Source: Bin87 sp965243255
GTDB lineage: Bacteria; Chloroflexota; Dehalococcoidia; Lucifugimonadales; UBA3495
Assembly: GCA_965243255.1 (NCBI GenBank)
Contig: CBDEUH010000004.1
Location: forward strand, 620,001-684,000
DNA: 64,000 nucleotides
Direction: 5' to 3'
The notes beneath the pieces are model-generated. The model was not told the origin of the DNA and did no database searches. It saw nothing but the letters and a program-made list of their open reading frames with translations. Made by a program: the position numbers and the translations under genes. Position 1 is the first letter of the stretch, and the number at the start of each line of letters is the position of its first letter. Positions 62,595-64,000 of the stretch are shown piece by piece.

Positions 62595-63053
62595 TTGCCG
62601 CTGGTAGGAATTGTGATGGGCAGCGCCTCGGATGAGGAAGCCGTCCAACCGACCATTAACACGCTGGAATCCCTGGGCATCGACTACGAGGTCAGGGTGA
62701 TGTCCGCCCACCGTACGCCGGAACGGGTCCATGAATACGGCAGCACGGCCCGGGAGCGCGGACTGGAAGTGCTGATTGCCGCGGCCGGTGGCTCGGCCGC
62801 CCTGGGCGGCGCGCTGGCTGCCCAAACCACGTTGCCGGTAATCGGTATTCCCCTCACGTCCAGCGAACTCAACGGCTGGGACGCTCTGCTGTCCACCGCG
62901 CAGATGCCGCCGGGCATCCCGGTGGCGGCCATGGCCGTGGGCGGATGGGGCGCGCGCAACGCCGCCTACTACGCCGCCCAGATTCTGAGCATCAAGCACG
63001 ACGACGTCCGGGACGCCGTTGAGCGCTATCGGCAGTCCCTGCGTGAGCGCTGA
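62595..63053 (+). CDS. purE: N5-carboxyaminoimidazole ribonucleotide mutase
   Basis: A 152-residue class I PurE. GIVMGSASDEEAVQP (about 5-19), MSAHRTPERVHEYG (about 36-49) and IAAAGGSAALGGALAA near 61-76 carry the conserved Ser, Asp and His of the mutase site. It rearranges N5-CAIR to CAIR. The start is TTG with AAAGGAG 7 nt upstream. Its C-terminus overlaps the next gene by 11 nt. purK is not adjacent. Confidence 0.95.
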   Translation: MPLVGIVMGSASDEEAVQPTINTLESLGIDYEVRVMSAHRTPERVHEYGSTARERGLEVLIAAAGGSAALGGALAAQTTLPVIGIPLTSSELNGWDALLSTAQMPPGIPVAAMAVGGWGARNAAYYAAQILSIKHDDVRDAVERYRQSLRER

Positions 63054-63735
63054 CCCCCGGCAGACCCGACGCCGTCCGCCGGCCGTGCTGACGGACTTTG
63101 ACGATACGGCGGCGGCCCAGAACGTGGCCGAACTGCTTCTGCATCGGTTCGGCCATCCCTCGTGGACGGACGTGCGCCAGCGGTTCCGCGACGGCGAGTT
63201 GTCGCTGAAGGATTACCAGGAAATCACCTTCCGGCAGATGCAGGCCGACAAAGCGGCGATGCAATCCTACGTGCGAGAGCAAGCCTGCTTTCGCGAGCAC
63301 TTCGGCGAGCTGTCCCAATTCTGCCGGGACAAAGGCATTCCCATGTGCATCGTCAGCCAGGGGCTGGACTTCTACATTCAAGCCCTGCTGGACGCCTTCG
63401 GCCGGTCCGATATGCCGGTGCACGCCGTGCGCGCCCAGTTTGACGGCGATGGGCGCATCGTTGGCTACGGCTACGATTTCACCTACCCGGACGCGCCGGA
63501 GCGGGGCAACAGCAAGGCCCTGATGGTTCAGCGGTTCCAGCAGCAGGGCTACCACGTCTTTTACGCCGGCGACGGCAGTTCCGACTTCGAGGCCGGCCAG
63601 GTGGCCGATACCGTGTTCGCCCACCGCCAGATGGCAGAACTGTGCCAAGGCGCCGGAATCCCCTTCACTCCTTTCACCGACTTCGGCCCGGTGCTGGCAG
63701 CGGTTCAAGGGTACGTAAATGGCGCATTGGACTGA
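63043..63735 (+). CDS. MtnX/SerB-like HAD phosphatase
   Basis: A 230-residue HAD-IB phosphatase. Motif I is LTDFDDTAA (near 16-24), motif II SQGLDFYI (near 102-109), and motif IV AGDGSSDFEAG (near 178-188). LSLKDYQEITFRQM near 51-64 resembles the cap of MtnX, the phosphatase of the methionine salvage pathway; phosphoserine phosphatase-like substrates are the alternative. GTG 63043 lies inside the purE end, so the genes are translationally coupled. mtnA or other salvage genes are not adjacent, so the pathway is not assured. Confidence 0.82.
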   Translation: MSADPRQTRRRPPAVLTDFDDTAAAQNVAELLLHRFGHPSWTDVRQRFRDGELSLKDYQEITFRQMQADKAAMQSYVREQACFREHFGELSQFCRDKGIPMCIVSQGLDFYIQALLDAFGRSDMPVHAVRAQFDGDGRIVGYGYDFTYPDAPERGNSKALMVQRFQQQGYHVFYAGDGSSDFEAGQVADTVFAHRQMAELCQGAGIPFTPFTDFGPVLAAVQGYVNGALD

Positions 63736-63753
63736 CCCACTGAGCGGTGGTTG

Positions 63754-63762
63754 TGATAAAAT
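63754..63762 (+). promoter_or_regulatory. Extended -10 promoter of purB
   Basis: TGA precedes TAAAAT, 40 nt before the purB start. A separate transcript for purB behind the purine operon is indicated. Confidence 0.5.
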
Positions 63763-63801
63763 ACACGAGCGTTATGCAAACCCCGCGGAGGGAACTGCGC
63801 C

Positions 63802-64000
63802 GTGATTGACCGTTACTCCAGGCCCGCCATGAAGCAGGTCTGGTCGGATGAAAACAAATACCGGATGTGGCTGGACGTTGAACTGGCCGTCTGCGAAGCG
63901 TGGACCGAAGCCGGCGTTGTTCCGCTGGAAGACATGGAACTGCTGCGCGGCTCAGCCTATAACCACGCCCGCATGATGGAGATTTTCGAGACCACGCGGC
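63802..64000 (+). CDS. purB: Adenylosuccinate lyase, N-terminal part, cut by window edge
   Basis: The frame begins GTG 63802 with GCGGAGGGAAC upstream and stays open to the right edge (66 codons). VIDRYSRPAMKQVWSDENKY and the following MWLDVELAVCEAWTEAG are the characteristic N-terminus of PurB, which acts twice in purine synthesis. The catalytic His and Ser motifs lie beyond the window. It follows the guaA-purE operon and has its own promoter candidate. Confidence 0.92.
   Translation, partial: MIDRYSRPAMKQVWSDENKYRMWLDVELAVCEAWTEAGVVPLEDMELLRGSAYNHARMMEIFETTR

Overview
The window reads as a stretch of high-GC bacterial chromosome, densely coded on both strands, with no rRNA, tRNA, CRISPR array, phage module or insertion sequence that I can recognise. 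The gene content suggests Chloroflexota, most likely the Dehalococcoidia/SAR202 side. The pointers are a DUF3352 surface protein, a beta-keto acid cleavage enzyme, a xanthine-dehydrogenase-type molybdoprotein, an LLM-class flavin oxidoreductase, several SDR oxidoreductases, CobN with a fused ChlI/ChlD-type partner, archaeal-type phosphoglycerate mutase and DapL. This placement is inference from gene families; no marker gene was compared.

Layout. 1-2.1 kb: an NfeD/ClpP-class membrane protease running off the left edge, and a crotonase. 2.1-11.9 kb (minus strand): histidine biosynthesis in two blocks, hisZ-hisG-(phospholipase-C-like)-hisD and hisC-hisB. They are separated by about 3 kb of accessory genes: a retropepsin pair, an Mrr-type nuclease and a small unknown. 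11.9-17.5 kb (minus): a NucS/DUF91-like nuclease, two SDRs (one lacking its catalytic residues), birA, a PaREP1/HEPN-like gene and glyQS. 17.5-26.3 kb (minus): a cobalamin locus with its own sigma-70 promoter, cobalamin riboswitch and intrinsic terminator, then cbiE, cobN, an unknown gene, cbtB, cbtA and the chelatase AAA/VWA subunit. 26.3-34 kb: DUF3352 protein, MoaD-like protein, molybdenum hydroxylase large subunit, BKACE enzyme, rhomboid protease, cytidylate-kinase-like protein, acetyltransferase. 34-36.7 kb: DAHP synthase behind a tyrosine/phenylalanine leader-peptide attenuator, trpA and an orphan antitoxin-like gene. 36.8-43.4 kb: a hairpin-rich non-coding stretch, cysC, a CPBP protease, then a plus-strand run of amidase, HAD phosphatase, flavin oxidoreductase and phosphoesterase genes. 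43.4-46.5 kb: membrane pyrophosphatase and an SDR. 46.5-58.6 kb (minus): one long run carrying tsaC, a prenyl synthase, pgk, apgM, tpiA, miaA, dapF, an unknown HhH-like gene, dapL, hflX, a phosphoesterase and a formamidase-like gene. 58.6-64 kb (plus): purines, guaA-purD-two unknowns-purE-phosphatase, then purB running off the right edge.

Regulation visible in the DNA: an extended -10 element (TGN followed by a TANNNT-like hexamer) recurs upstream of many genes. In several cases the -10 lies only 4-10 nt before the start codon, which suggests leaderless mRNAs. The most interesting single element is the DAHP synthase leader. It has a TTGACA-17-TAGCAT promoter, a 34-codon peptide with six Tyr and two Phe codons within 14 positions, a possible antiterminator strand just before its stop codon, and a perfect 12-bp terminator hairpin 50 nt before the structural gene.

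Start codons were chosen by ribosome binding sites and family N-termini and are inferences. No database search was possible.
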